From the NCBI GenBank assembly GCA_027946365.1, contig JAPEUQ010000001.1, positions 62,001 through 126,000 of the forward strand: a DNA stretch of 64,000 nt, read 5' to 3'. Below the pieces are notes generated by a model. It was not told the DNA's origin. It ran no database searches and saw only the letters and a list, made by a program, of their open reading frames with translations. Shown here piece by piece: positions 23,255-35,132 of the stretch; the stretch's first letter is position 1; each line of letters begins with the position of its first letter. Origin of the DNA: Kalmusia sp. IMI 367209 (taxonomy: Eukaryota > Ascomycota > Dothideomycetes > Pleosporales > Didymosphaeriaceae). A program made the translations under genes and the position numbers.

Positions 23255-24879
23255 TTACAGTCCCGCGTGTCTAGATGTGTTGACAAGTCGTGCTTTGCGC
23301 AGTGGCATAGTCCGTATTGCGTGTTTTTTCGATATCGTCCTGCGCCCTGAATTGATCCTCTTCTGGTCTTTTCCTGCCGCTGCCGCCGACTCTTGTTGAT
23401 ATGCCTCGGTCCTGAATGGCGGAGCAACTTTTAGGTTTGGTTTGATCTGCTCGTCACGAAGAATGTAGTAGAACGTCTCGTCATCAGGCCAATCGGAAAA
23501 GCTCAAGAGCTTGGTCTCTCGTTCTAGAAGCAGCCGAACCACGGCTTCGTCCTTGAGCTCAATGGCAATCTCCAGCACCGTCTGCGGCTTGTTCTCGACA
23601 CTGATCACGGTGTCTGTATTCGCTCCTGCATCTAGGACCGTCCGAATGACTTCCGGATGACGCGAACTGACAGCGGTAATGAGCGGTGTCCATGTCTTCG
23701 TTGTTGTCTTCGGATCGAGGCCATTACTTCCTAGCAGAATAGCCCCAATATCCGCTTTCCCTTCTTCGCATATGGAGCTGAACTTTTTGCGCAGCGCGCT
23801 CTCTTTGTACTTTATTTTCATTCTCAAGACCCGGGTGATGACGATGGGAGTACCATTACAGATTGCCTGAGATAGACATAATCCGTAGTCCCACGCATCA
23901 TCTGACGCCACGTTTTCGTCAATGTAGTTGGCCAGAATCTCCACGATGGCAGGCTGCCCCAAGCGTATTGCCCGGCGTAAAGCGTTGTCATAGAAGCCAT
24001 AGTTCTTGTCAAGCATATTATATCTCCTGTTACCTTTAGCAAAAAGGGGTTGGAGGTACTTCAAGAACAGCTGCACGATTGTACAATGACCAAGGATAAT
24101 TTGCGTTGCGAAGAGGGTGTCCGAAAAAGAACGCATGTCGCCAGCCAGGGTCCACTGGCGGTGGCTCCGAAAGAATCGAGTGTATGGACCCTTCGTCGAG
24201 CCCATTGAGGAGGTTTTCAAGTTCAATATGTTTTCCCATGGCTGCAAGAACTGCAATTTTATCTAGAACTGTGTTTTCAGCATAGATCGCATCGATAAAT
24301 GTCCCCCCCTGTTATTTTGCGTTGATCCATAAGAAGTCAAAAATGTCTCGCAGATTGTAACGACCAAATGGCATAGCTGCCACAGACACTGGTCTTGCTC
24401 TTCATCCGTTTCGAGACTAAATGTACCGTAGAGATATTCAGCCATTTGATTGAGCTTGACAGGATACTCAGGTTGGACATCCAAGTGGCGCTTGCACCGA
24501 TTGAAGAGATATAACGGAGCGTCTGAATTAATGATCCTCGTTGCGCATTTGAAGGGATAATCGGGCAAGAGTTTCTCTTTCGGCATTGGCGAAGATTTCG
24601 TGACGAATTGCAACGGCAAAGGCACCTGATCGTGTCAGATTTACACGACTATGGTGGATTTCGGAAGACACATGATGCACAGGGAGACTCGCTCTGAAGA
24701 ATGGCGTCTATGACTACAAGCCAACGGGGAAAAAGCAAATCGCATGCTTGGGACATGTACTTACGGCAGACTGGACGAAGTTTCCACGGCTCCTTGATTC
24801 TCATATAATAATCATTGTGGAAAACGTATGCATGAATGATGCGTTGGAAGATCTCTGGAGGTAGATCTAGGAGCTGCAT
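23255..24879 (-). pseudogene. F-box-like / ankyrin protein pseudogene (copy 2)
   Basis: Degenerate tandem paralog of the gene at 21070-22337. Exon 1 (24879-24765) encodes LLDLPPEIFQRIIHAYV ... EPWKLRPVC. After a 139-bp intron, exon 2 starts at 24625 with AFAVAIRHEIFA. The frame then breaks: a shift between about 24590 and 24561; another between about 24365 and 24330; an in-frame TAA in the expected frame near 24310, beside a C7 run (24303-24309); and a further shift near 24121-24150. From there a long frame to 23255 carries the ankyrin part, including LGQPAIVEILANYIDE, WTPLITAVSSRHPEVIRTVL, DAGANTD and LEIAIELKDEAVVRLLLE. That part aligns with copy 1 down to the shared DWP/EWP tail. Several independent lesions favour a pseudogene over a single assembly error. 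Confidence 0.75.
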
Positions 24880-25709
24880 AGCTGATGTATCGTGCTTGAT
24901 TTCGAAAACACGCGCAAATGTGTTGCTTCTGTGAATGGATTAGCCTGATGCACATGAGAGAAATGAGGAAGAAAGTATACACTATCACAGCTCACCAGTC
25001 TGGTAGCAAGATGAAAAGAGTACGTGCAAAGTACGTCGTCGTTCCTGAGACACGACCAGGCACCATGCACGTTGGGAGGTCGGGAAGGCGACAAGGACCA
25101 CGCACTTCTGAAGTTCACGTGCTTTTGTAATGAGAACAGCTGGTTGATGCACATACGAAGGAAGTAGGTCTAAAGGGAAAGAGGGTGTGATGTGCTGCAC
25201 AGAAGCACACGAGAGTGAGGCTGAACGTGCGGAGAAGGCGGGGCAGTCTCACCCTTTTAACGATAAGATTGATTCCGTAATCCCACAAATGTACGTAAGG
25301 GAATGCCGTGGAGCTGGAATTTGACATGCGATAACCCGCCATCTGTGAGACGAATCCACTAGAATAGCGAGATATGCAGACATCCACAGTGACACCACGT
25401 CTATGCTCCTCGCTTTATTGTTCTGTGCTGAATACCTTGATTGTATTAACTAACGTCATGCCGAGAGCCAAGTAAAGCAGCATGGATCTTTTTCCAAGAA
25501 ATTGATGTTACACCAGGGCATAGACCCGCATAACAAACCGAAGCATGTCCATCTTCCGCTTACGTTTCTTCGTCAATAGGACGTTTACTACCTAGACAGG
25601 ACATTTTCAACCAGGAAGGCCCAGCCTTTGGTATTTGCAATTACGTGAATTTTGGTATCTTGATGGTCATGCTGGAACGGTCGCCACCCTGTACAACACT
25701 TACCAGATC
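24880..25709. other. Gene-free stretch
   Basis: About 0.8 kb upstream of ankyrin copy 2 and downstream of the next broken gene. Short overlapping frames only; nothing supported. Confidence 0.45.
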
Positions 25710-26674
25710 TCAGCCACTCATCTTGTAAGGACAGCGCTTGCCCGTGGTGTATTCGTAGTAACGCGCCTCCTCACGAATGACAATAGCCACCTTCTTGCCT
25801 AAGCGAACCTTGTCCTGCAACAATTTGCGCACCTCCACCCCCTTCTCGCTCTTCCCATCCGGGTTCGGCTTAGTGCAGGCTTTCGTTTGCTATCGCTGCC
25901 CATACATGCAACCAGCCTTGCGCTTGGCCTGATCTTCGGCCAGCTGCTCCTCCTCCCGCACCTTGCGGCAAGCGGCGCGTATGGCTTTGTTCTTCTGAAT
26001 TATTAGCTTGGCTTGATATGCTTTCTCTTGGCGTGCGACCATGTTCTGAAGCATTGGCTTACTGTGAACGTAGCTCTTGAGCTTATCAAGTTCATCCAAT
26101 GTGCCTTCACGAATGAAACGTGCAATGAGATCGCCGATGAGACACAGGAACATATCATCGTGATTGAGCGCGACTCGAAGAACAACGTCTACGTCTGCTG
26201 CACCAAGGGAACATTGTTAAATCTCCACCAGTAATGATTGTGGATGTGCAAGACGTCCTCCATGCCAAGCAGGCGCCCGGCCTTGCAGATGCGGAGATCG
26301 GATTCCAAGTCTTTCGTGTAACGGAGGTTGAAGGACTTGTGAGTAGCGGCGAGGGCGAGAAGACAGCACCCGATTGACAGGACGGCGCCGTAGCCGGTAT
26401 CTGGCGGGAGACGAATGATGCTCTGTGACGCTTGGAGCACGCCCGGCTTCGTGGTCGCGGCAAGGAAGAGCTTGCGTGGAATCTGAAGGGTGAACTGTTC
26501 CCCGTCAAAGATCTTGATCGTGGGACCTGCCTTGAGAGCCTTGCGCTCGTTGAAGGGTAGGCTGCGGACATCGGGGATGTATTCATCATGATAAGGAGCC
26601 GTCGGCTGGCGGGGCAGACGTGGGAGGTGCATGTTCCGGTCGGGCGAGATTGTTTGTAGGAGATTCGCAGACAT
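25710..26674 (-). pseudogene. Uncharacterised (possibly BTB-like) gene, frameshifted and stop-interrupted
   Basis: Reading from 26674 (MSANLLQTISPDRN) the frame gives KAGPTIKIFDGEQFTLQIPR, then YGAVLSIGCCLLALAATHK, LESDLRICKAGRLLGMEDVL and HIHNHYWWRFNNVPL, which loosely resembles fungal BTB-type proteins where a domain is followed by helices. The frame ends near 26190, but another frame continues at once (ADVDVVLRVALNHDDMFLC...) without a usable intron, so a frameshift lies near 26195-26215. That second frame meets a TAG at 25890-25892 and then continues in frame for 59 more coding-like codons (KSEKGVEVRKLLQDK ... EYTTGKRCPYKMSG) to a TGA at 25710. Function unknown; two lesions indicate a pseudogene or sequence errors. 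Confidence 0.6.
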
Positions 26675-28471
26675 CAAGTTCGTTTGAGCACGCAGTGTAG
26701 CAAAGTGAAGTTGGATGGTGTTAGATTTGACGCAACGCGAGGTCGAGGTGTTGATACTGGTACTTGGAAGACGTCGCGGCACCGTGGGCCGAGCCTCCGA
26801 GGTGAAGGGCTCGTTGTTGGCTCGTTGCTGAATCGGCACTGAAAAGCCAAATCGTTTGTATATACGCCTTTACCAAGCCTACGTGTTTGTGCACAGCGAC
26901 AAGAAGCAGGTGAAGAATGTAGCTGACGCGGCCTTGTCTGGATTCCACAAGTCAAGGAGCATGCAGAATCCCATCGTCGAATTGATCTGTTCCGGCCGTT
27001 TACTCCAACGTCAACTACCGTGTACCTTAACCAGGCCAACTTCTACACCACGCGTGCTTCGCAGCATGCACACACAATATACTGTCTATAACGGGCTCTG
27101 AGGACCGCAGACATGGGGATCTGGCTGAGCAACCTCATTTTGGAGTCATTGTCTGTTCTGCTGTTACGGCGTCTGTACAATGCGGATTCATGCACCCAAT
27201 CACCACCACCTTACAGACCTATGTCGTACCAGGCACGCTATCACACGTGTAAGACGTGACGACTCGGGTACCTGAGGCGTGCAGCGTGGCTGTATGACGG
27301 TCCGACCGTCTCATGTGATTGAAGGACTGATGTGTAACGACACCAGACAAGAATTGGCACGGCAGTGTCACGGGCGTGCAATTGTACTGGTAGCGTTCAT
27401 TGCCGGCGCCGGGCTTCGATGCGCAACAGCGATGTGCGAACAGGTGTTATGTGCAACGGCCCGCCGGCAGAAGGTAGGGACAAGACAGCCAAAGCTGAGC
27501 GCGGTTACGAGGTGCATTTGGACGAGATCCAATGGGCTGAGATGCAGTGCACGCAGGCGGTCATGTTGTAGCCAGACGGCAAAAGCGGCGGCTGGGCGCA
27601 ATATGGATGTTGGCGAGGGTGATGCGAGAAACACTCTGTGACGGCTGCGAAGGGGAGGGGGCGTAACAATGTGTTCACGCGCGCCTTCCCGGATTGGGCG
27701 ATGGCAAACATGAAACCGTGGGCGGGGGGCTAGCTGAGGGCACGTGATGGCGTGTGTGTGTCCCGCTGCAGGCTGGCGTCATTCTGCCCGTGGGACAAAA
27801 GCCTTAGCCTTGGCCTTCACATGTGACCTCGCTCGCCTGTGCGCGTGTACCGCACTGTTCGTGTCTGCCCTGTCGCACGATACGAAGGTCCCTCCGCTAC
27901 GAGCACCGAGATCTTCAAGAATCCCACAGCAGCCTGAACGAGATGGGGCTGCTCACCTACCGCATACAGCGGCGGCGCCGAAGGGACACCCCGGCAACCA
28001 GCCAGCGGCCACGGAGCGGTCGTTTAATCTGCTTCAAACAGCAGGTCCAATCAACACAAGTCGCCCCCGTGTCAATCTCGAGCCTCTCGTCACCAACGTT
28101 CCACGGTGCTTGTCGCTCGGACCTGCAGCGCGCCGATCGCCTGCCCCTTGCGCCATGATCCCGGGCCGTGACGGTCGCGCTTGCTGCGCGCCGGGGCAGC
28201 TCCTGCTGCTTTTGAAGACGATAATATCTGGGCTCCATGGGGCCTGACGAGTATATTTATGCCTGCTGCGCCCGCCACGGCTTGCCCTGCTGTCTCTCGG
28301 TGCGTCACTGCGAAAGCACAGGACCCAGGCTGCCCGTTGAGACTTTGCGCGGGCTGTTCGTTTCTCGTCTATATCTTCTCCACAGCTGCGGCGTTCCCCC
28401 CCATTCCTTCAATTGGCCTCTTGCATCCATTGATTTGCTTTGCTTTGCTTTGCTTTGCTTTGCTCGCGACG
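26675..28471. other. Gene-free stretch, partly GC-rich
   Basis: About 1.8 kb upstream of the sedolisin gene. Long frames at 27279-27641 and 27744-28247 overlap each other on both strands, as expected of GC-rich noncoding DNA, and have no domain. Holds the promoter of the protease and a TTTGC microsatellite. Confidence 0.5.
28434..28463 (+). repeat. (TTTGC)6 microsatellite in 5' leader
   Basis: Six perfect pentanucleotide units ending 8 bp before the sedolisin ATG at 28472, so in its leader. Unit number could vary between strains. Confidence 0.95.
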
Positions 28472-30476
28472 ATGAAATACGCCATCTTCACAGGCCTGCT
28501 GGCTCTCGCCGGCGCCGGCGCAAAGTCGACCTCGCACGTCGAAGAAGTGCTGGTGGAGAACTTGCGCAGCGTGCCCCACGGCTGGAAAGAGGTCGGCGCG
28601 CCGGCCCAGGACCGCAAGCTACACTTCCGCATTGCTGTCCGCTCGGTAAGTAGGCCCATCTCGTTTCATGCCCGGCTCGTTCGACAGCCCACGCTTGCAT
28701 TGGCCTTGATTGGGTGATTGCTTCTTCTTGCTCGTGCCAGCTCGCCTCGGAACGCTTGGCTGACTTTCCGCAGCCGGATCACGACCTCTTCGAGCAGACA
28801 TTGCTGGACATTTCAACGCCTAGCCACCACCGCTACGGACAGCATCTGAAGCGTGATGAGCTGAAGCAATTGATCAAGCCACGAGCGGAATCCACCGACG
28901 CTGTCCTGGACTGGCTCAGGGACGCTGGCATCTCATCGGAAAATATTGTGGATGACGGCGAATGGATCAACTTCGTGGCCCCCGTCTCCACAGCCGAGGA
29001 CATGTTGGACACTACCTTCAAGTCGTACCAGAGCTTGGCCCGCCCCGAAATCAAGAAGATTCGCACGCTTCACTACTCGGTCCCCAAGACCGTCCGCGAG
29101 CATATCGACTTGATCCAGCCCACGACTCGCTTCGCCCAGCTTCGCCCCCAGAGCAACAACATCCACGATCAGGAAGAGATTCCATTTACCACGGCTGCCG
29201 TGAATGCCACTTGCGGTACCTCCATCACGCCTCAGTGCTTGAAGGATCTGTACAATTTTGCCGACTATACGCCTGGAAAGGCTCCTGTGTTGGTCGGTGT
29301 CACCGGTTACCTTGAGCAATACGCCCGCTTCAAGGATTTCGCCCAATTCGCACCCCTGTATGCACCTTGGGCTGTTGGAAGCAACTTCACCTGGTCTTCC
29401 GTAAACGGTCCGTCTGTCCCTTGCCCTATGTCGTGCATGAACTAACAGCAATATCAATAGGTGGTATCCTTGACCAACGTGCCACCAACTCCAGCGTTGA
29501 AGCCAACCTAGATCTCCAGTACACCTTGGGTCTCGTTGCTCCTGCTTTGAACGTCAACTTCTACAGCACCGCTGGACGTGGCATCCTAGTCCCAGATCTT
29601 GACCAGCCTACTCAGGATGATAATGACAACGAGCCCTACCTCGACCTTTTCACCTATCTCATCAACCTGCCGGACGAGAAACTTCCCCAGGTGCTCTCTA
29701 CCTCGTACGGCGAGGACGAGCAGAGCGTGCCACCCGAGTACAACAAGAAGGTGTGCGACTTGATCGGACAGCTCGGCACGCGTGGAGTATCTGTCATCTT
29801 CTCGAGCGGTGACACCGGGGTTGGCTCGGCCTGCCAGACCAACGACGGAAAGAACACCACTCGTTTCCTCCCCATCTTCCCGGCCGCATGCCCATACGTG
29901 ACCTCGGTCGGCGGCACCACTGGCGTCAACCCCGAGAAGGCCGTGTCTTTCTCTTCGGGTGGCTTCTCGGATCTGTACGACGCGCCTACGTACCAAACCG
30001 CTGCTGTGTCCGCGTACCTGAAGAAGCTAGGCAGTCAGTGGGAGGGACTGTACAATGCCAAGGGTCGTGGTTTCCCCGACGTCGCTGCAGCGGGAACCAG
30101 CTACCGTGTTGTGGATAAGGGCGCTCTCATCTCGGTCGGTGGCACCAGTGCATCTGCGCCCACGTTCGCATCCGTCGTTGGCCTCCTAAACAACGCTCGT
30201 CTGTCAGCTGGAAAGCCTGCTCTGGGCTTCTTGAACCCTTGGTTGTACCAATCTGCGTCAGGCTTCACCGACATCACAGCCGGTGGTTCCAAGGGCTGCA
30301 CTGGAAGGAGCATCTACTCTGGCCTTCCCGCGCCGTACGTCCCGTACGCTTCGTGGAACGCCACTGAGGGCTGGGACCCGGTTACTGGTCTGGGTACGCC
30401 AGACTTCGGCAAACTGCTCAAGCTCTCGCAGGGCGGCGGCTACGGAGGACGACGAGGCCTGGACGGCTCGTACTAG
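28472..30476 (+). CDS. Sedolisin-family (S53) acid tripeptidyl/serine peptidase, secreted
   Basis: Secreted acid peptidase of MEROPS S53. Exons 28472-28645, 28741-29407 and 29461-30476 give 618 residues. Signal peptide [17 protein letters not shown], then an activation pro-domain ([23 protein letters not shown]...LLKRDEL-like). Catalytic residues: E294 and D298 in [14 protein letters not shown], oxyanion D398 in FSSGDTGVG, and S510 in [12 protein letters not shown]. The calcium site is in the C-terminal DITAG ... [13 protein letters not shown]. The second intron uses a weak GTCCGT donor but keeps NGGILDQ. Relatives release tripeptides from proteins at acidic pH during extracellular nutrition. 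The next gene downstream on the same strand is a secreted carboxypeptidase. Confidence 0.94.
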
Positions 30477-31752
30477 ATGACGAGGATGGCTCGTTGCCCT
30501 CGTCGCCATCTAGTGCTATGTACAGCTAGATACCAAATGCATAATGAATGGATGATTTTGTTGCAATTAGCACATGGCTGCGAGACGTGAAGGTGAATTG
30601 TTAGCTTGAAATTACGCCGCCATTGGCAAGCCACAGCCGCGGGCGCGTGCACAGCGCTCATGTTCGCGGCCGTTGAACGGCACCAGCCGTGCACCTGCTT
30701 AACCTCAACTCCTCCGCCGCAGCGGCATCTCTTGATGCTGGAGGAACACAGCATTCGCGATCCTACAGACAATTCAACGCACACTCGTGTTCTGATCCTG
30801 ACATCATCCAAATCACGATCCGCACGCGACAATCTCGCGTCCACCAACCACGGGCTCCTTCCGCATGCATCCTAGCCCTTCCACCTCTTCCGCGCAGGCT
30901 TATCTGCACCAAGCTTCAATGACAAGCTACGCGTAGCCTCGGCCGCTACGACGGCGAGCTTGGCTGGAAAGCGCAGCTGCGAGCATGTGCTGGGGAGACG
31001 CAAGCCAGGTCCTCGGGATGCTGTGGTGCGAAGGGAAGGTCGAGGAACGAGCGGCGGATGTCGGCTGCATGGCTGGGAATAAGCGGAGGCTTCGTTCCTG
31101 AGGTTCGGCGGGCGATAAGCACGCGCATGGGGGAGCGTGGGCCAACGATTGCGGGGTTCATCTGTACCTGGCGGCAGGAGAAGAAAAGGGTAAAGGAGCT
31201 TGGGAGCTTGGGCGAGCTTAGTTGGGAGGGGCGGCGGGTGGTGAGCATCGAGTCGAGCATCTTGCTATACACGACGTCCAGCTGCAATCCTGCGCTCAGA
31301 AGGTGCTCAAGATGTCTGTTTCCTTTGATTGCTTACGCCGACTACATCAGCTAGCTACATCATATCAGCCCTGCGAACCGTGCCACAAAGGATTCTGGAT
31401 TCTCCCCGCCCCAAAGTCGCAGCAATACCCGAAGGTTGACCCAGTGGCGAGGTCCCACCGGCTGGACGGCCTTCCTCTTCAGGCAACATGCTCTCCGCCC
31501 CGGTCCACCCGCAAGATACCGGTCCCTCACGTACCTATCACCGTTGACAATTGCGCCTGGACCAGGCTAGGATGCAGCTTCTACAGGCATAGCTCCAATG
31601 GGGGAAGCTTGAATAAATACGATGGGTGACGTCGCGCGGGAGCGTTGGTACCTTTTATCCTCTGGCCGCTGCCGCCTCCGGGTCAATTCCACGTCTTGCT
31701 GCTATCATCACCAAGCAATTGGGTTGAGAACCGACGAGCACGAGTCGACGCC
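30477..31752. other. Intergenic between two secreted proteases
   Basis: About 1.3 kb with the sedolisin 3' end and the carboxypeptidase promoter. Frames at 31058-31354 and 31222-31629 have no domain. Nothing else seen. Confidence 0.5.
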
Positions 31753-33577
31753 ATGCAATTGTTGTCTTTGCTAGCCCTCAGCGGCCTGACGGCTGCTATC
31801 AACACACGCGGGTCTCGCGGTGCGGCTCTGGAGCGCAAGGGCATCCAGCTTCCCAAGCCGAGACATGCGATCAAGCATTCTGCGCCGCTTGTCAAGCGCG
31901 CTGAGCCCATCATTGCTCAGAATAACAAGACGGCTAGTAAGTCATCCTCTGCGCCTGCCTAGCGTCCTGGCTGCCCCCGTGTTTTGCGGTATAGAGCTGA
32001 TGAGAGGGTAGAATATGTCGTCAACGGCACTGCAGGAGCTATCCCTGAAGTTGAATTCGACATTGGCGAGAGCTATGCTGGTTTGATGCCCATCAGCGAC
32101 AAGGCAAACGAGACGGATCAGTTTTACTTCTGGTTCTTCCCCAGTGCAAACGAGGATGCCGGAGATGAGATTACCATCTGGTTGAATGGCGTAAGTTTAC
32201 CAGCTTGTTATACCGTTGGAGAGACATGTTGACATAGACAAGGGCCCCGGTTGCTCTTCACTCGAGGGCTTCCTCCAAGAGAATGGACCCATCTCCTGGC
32301 AGTACGGAACGCCCAAGCCTGTCTACAATCCTTGGAACTGGGCCAATCTGACCAACATTGTCTGGGTCGAGCAGCCCATCGGCACGGGTTTCACTCAAGG
32401 CGAACCCACTGCCAACAGCCAGGAAGAGGTCTCAAAACAATTTGCTGGCTTCTGGAAGAACTTTGTTGATACTTTCGATCTGTGTGACCGCAAGGTGTAC
32501 ATTGCGGGCGAGTCGTACGCCGGAAAGTATATCCCGTATCTGGCCAATGAGTTCTTGGATCAGGCAGACCCGAAGTATTACGATGTAAAGGGAATCTTGA
32601 TCTACGATCCATCCGTCGCTGCAGATACGGTGCTTGAAGATAGTAAGTGCTACTTTGCTCCGAGCCTGGACAAAATACTAATAGCGACAGTTCCCTCCGT
32701 CCCCTTTGTTGACCGCTGGTCTGGCCTGTTCAACCTCAACCAGTCCTTCACTGATGAGATCCACGAGCGCGCTGAGAAGTGCGGCTACAATGATTATCTC
32801 GAGACTTACCTGACCTTCCCGCCTGTCAGCAAGCTCCCTGCTCCCAACCAGACCAACAAAGATGAAGGTTGCGGTATCTGGAGCGACATCATCGACGCGA
32901 CTATGCTGACCAACCCTTGCTTCGACGTCTACCAGGTTGCGACCACCTGCCCACTTCTCTGGGACCAACTTGGCTTCCCTGGCTCTTTCGACTACCTGCC
33001 GCCTGGCCAGCAGATCTACTTCAACCGCACCGACGTCCAGAAAGCCATCAACGCACCCATCCAAGAGTGGAACGAGTGCAGCAGTGGCGTTCTGGAACCC
33101 GATAACTCGGTCGATTCCTCCTGGGTCGTCCTCCCCCGTGTCATCGACGCCCTCGACCGCACTGTCATCGTCCACGGCGATCTCGACTTCATCCTCTTGT
33201 ACAACGGCACCCTGCTCACCATCCAGAACATGACCTTCGGTGGCCTGCAGGGCTTCCAAACCGCGCCTTCGGACGACTTCTACGTACCGTACCACGACGA
33301 GTACAGTTTGGAGACGCTGAGCGCTTCGGGCATTATGGGCATCACGCATACGGAGCGCAAGTTGACGTGGGTGCAGCAGGCGCTGTCGGGCCACATGGTG
33401 CCGCAGTACCAGCCCAGCAGTGGCTATAGGCAGCTCGAATTCTTGCTCGGCAGGGTGGAGAGCTTGAGCAGCAGGGAGCCGTTCACGACGCAGAAGTATG
33501 TGCCGCAACCGCAGCTCAATGCTACGAAAGCTGTGGATAGGCGGAGCAACAGCATGAGGATGCTGGGAATGTATTAA
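31753..33577 (+). CDS. Serine carboxypeptidase (S10), secreted
   Basis: Secreted or vacuolar alpha/beta-hydrolase carboxypeptidase that removes C-terminal residues at acid pH. Exons 31753-31936, 32012-32190, 32243-32642 and 32691-33577 give 549 residues; the third intron is 48 bp, so skipping it leaves the frame open but inserts 16 foreign residues. Signal peptide MQLLSLLALSGLTAAI, then a basic pro-segment (KHSAPLVKRAEP). The substrate-binding WLNGGPGCSS is formed across the second intron. Triad: S212 in GESYAG, D420 in HGDLDFIL, H489 in SGHMVPQ. Several N-glycosylation sites (NGT, NQS, NRT, NMT). Probably works with the upstream sedolisin to degrade extracellular protein. Confidence 0.94.
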
Positions 33578-33823
33578 ACGTCGAATCAGACGATGCTGTA
33601 ATGTGTAGTCTTAGTCAATGATCAGATGATATTCGAGCAATTGCTGTACGGCCGTGTTGTTTGAAGGCGGAAGTCAAGGTTGCCGCGGCTCGGTCATGGC
33701 GGCCACCCCACATAGTGTTCCTGTCCGCCCTCCACGCCCTCGCACCCCGCCCTTACACCCACCATAAATCGACATGCCTCCTCCATCCCACCCCCTTGCG
33801 CTCCGCACCTCTTGTTGCTCAAG

Positions 33824-35132
33824 ATGGGCTCCCACGGCGATGGTCTACCGCTGAACCGCGAGTCCGTGCTTGCGGCGCACGACCTCATCAAGCCGCACAT
33901 CCACTTCACGCCTGTCCAAACGAATACGACGCTTTCCACGCTCGCATCGACACCACAGACCACCGAGGCCCTGAAAGGCACACCATGGGAAGGTAAAGAG
34001 CCCGCAAAGCCGAAAGTAAGGCTGTTCTTCAAATGCGAGAATTTCCAGCGGATCGGAGCGTTCAAAGTGCGCGGAGCATTCCACGCCGTAAAAAGGTTAA
34101 TTGAGAAAGAGGGACTCGAAGAGGTCAGGAAGAAGGGCGTTGTCACGCACAGCAGTGGTACGTCCATGTCCCCCGCACTTCAAAGTCCAGCATTGATCAG
34201 AACGGTCTTCCGAGAAACAATGGGATGAGAGAACTGATGAGAGGACGACAGGAAACCACGCGCAAGCCCTCGCCCTCGCAGCAAAGACATTCACCATTCC
34301 CGCACATATCATCATGCCGTCAATCTCTACACCCTCCAAAATTGCAGGCACACAGGCGCAGGGCGCAATCGTACATTTCAGCGGGTCCACGTCGCAGGAG
34401 CGCGAGGCTGTCGTCGAAGACGTGATTAAGGACACCGGTGCGACGCTCATCCCACCGTATGATCATCCACATATCGTATTGGGCCAGGGGACGATGGCGG
34501 TTGAACTTGCCGAGCAGGCGGAGCAATTGATATCGAGCGAGTCTACACTGAGTGTGGGAAAGAACAAGAAGGGTCTAGACGCTGTCATAGCGCCGTGTGG
34601 AGGCGGCGGTATGCTCGCTGGTAATGCGGTTGCTCTGCACGGCACAGGCATCAAGGTTTTTGGCGCAGAACCCAGTTTCGAGGGTGGAGACGACGCACGA
34701 AGAGGCGTGGAGGCGGGCGAACGTATCACAACCGTCAAGACGCTTACTATTGCCGACGGATTGCGCACACCCCTTGGCGAAATCAACTGGAAGTTCATCG
34801 CGGACAAGGCGTATGTGGCGGGCTTGTATGCGGTCACGGAGGACCAGATTAAGGATGCGATGCGTCTTGTGCTGGAACGCATGAAGTGCTTCGTCGAGCC
34901 GAGTGCGGTGGTGGGTCTAGCGACGATACTATATAACGAGGATTTTAGAAAGATGGTGGAGGAGGAAGCTGGCGAGGAGGGGTGGAACATTGGGGTTGTT
35001 TTCTCAGGAGGCAATACTACGATTGAGGCTATTACGGAGATGTTCGCGCCTGTGGAGAAAAGGAAAGCGGAGAGGGAAGAAGGTGTCATAGGGCAAGATG
35101 GGAAAAGGCTCGCGGAGAATGTCGCTGGCTGA
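33824..35132 (+). CDS. PLP-dependent threonine/serine dehydratase or serine racemase
   Basis: Fold-type II pyridoxal-phosphate enzyme, cytosolic. Exons 33824-34157 and 34252-35132 give 404 residues. PLP lysine K81 in FQRIGAFKVRGA; the SSGNHAQALALAAK substrate loop is formed across the intron; the phosphate-binding glycine loop is CGGGGMLAG; FSGGNTTI lies near the C-terminus. There is no C-terminal ACT-like regulatory domain, so it is not the biosynthetic threonine deaminase. It resembles catabolic L-threo-3-hydroxyaspartate/serine/threonine dehydratases and serine racemase; which reaction cannot be told from sequence. Start at 33824 (CAAGATGGGC). Confidence 0.88.

Noticed and set aside
8341..25892. 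Stop readthrough producing a peroxisomal signal
   Set aside because: The SMP extension ends SRQ and the other ends MSG, neither a convincing PTS1, and the stop contexts are not the efficient TGA CTA type.
27744..28247. Long plus-strand frame of 167 codons
   Set aside because: Overlapped by frames of similar length on the other strand in GC-rich DNA, no domain, low-complexity Arg/Pro/Ala composition.
32643..32690. Extra 16 residues in the carboxypeptidase
   Set aside because: It is a 48-bp intron with GTAAGT donor and CAG acceptor; the open frame through it is accidental.
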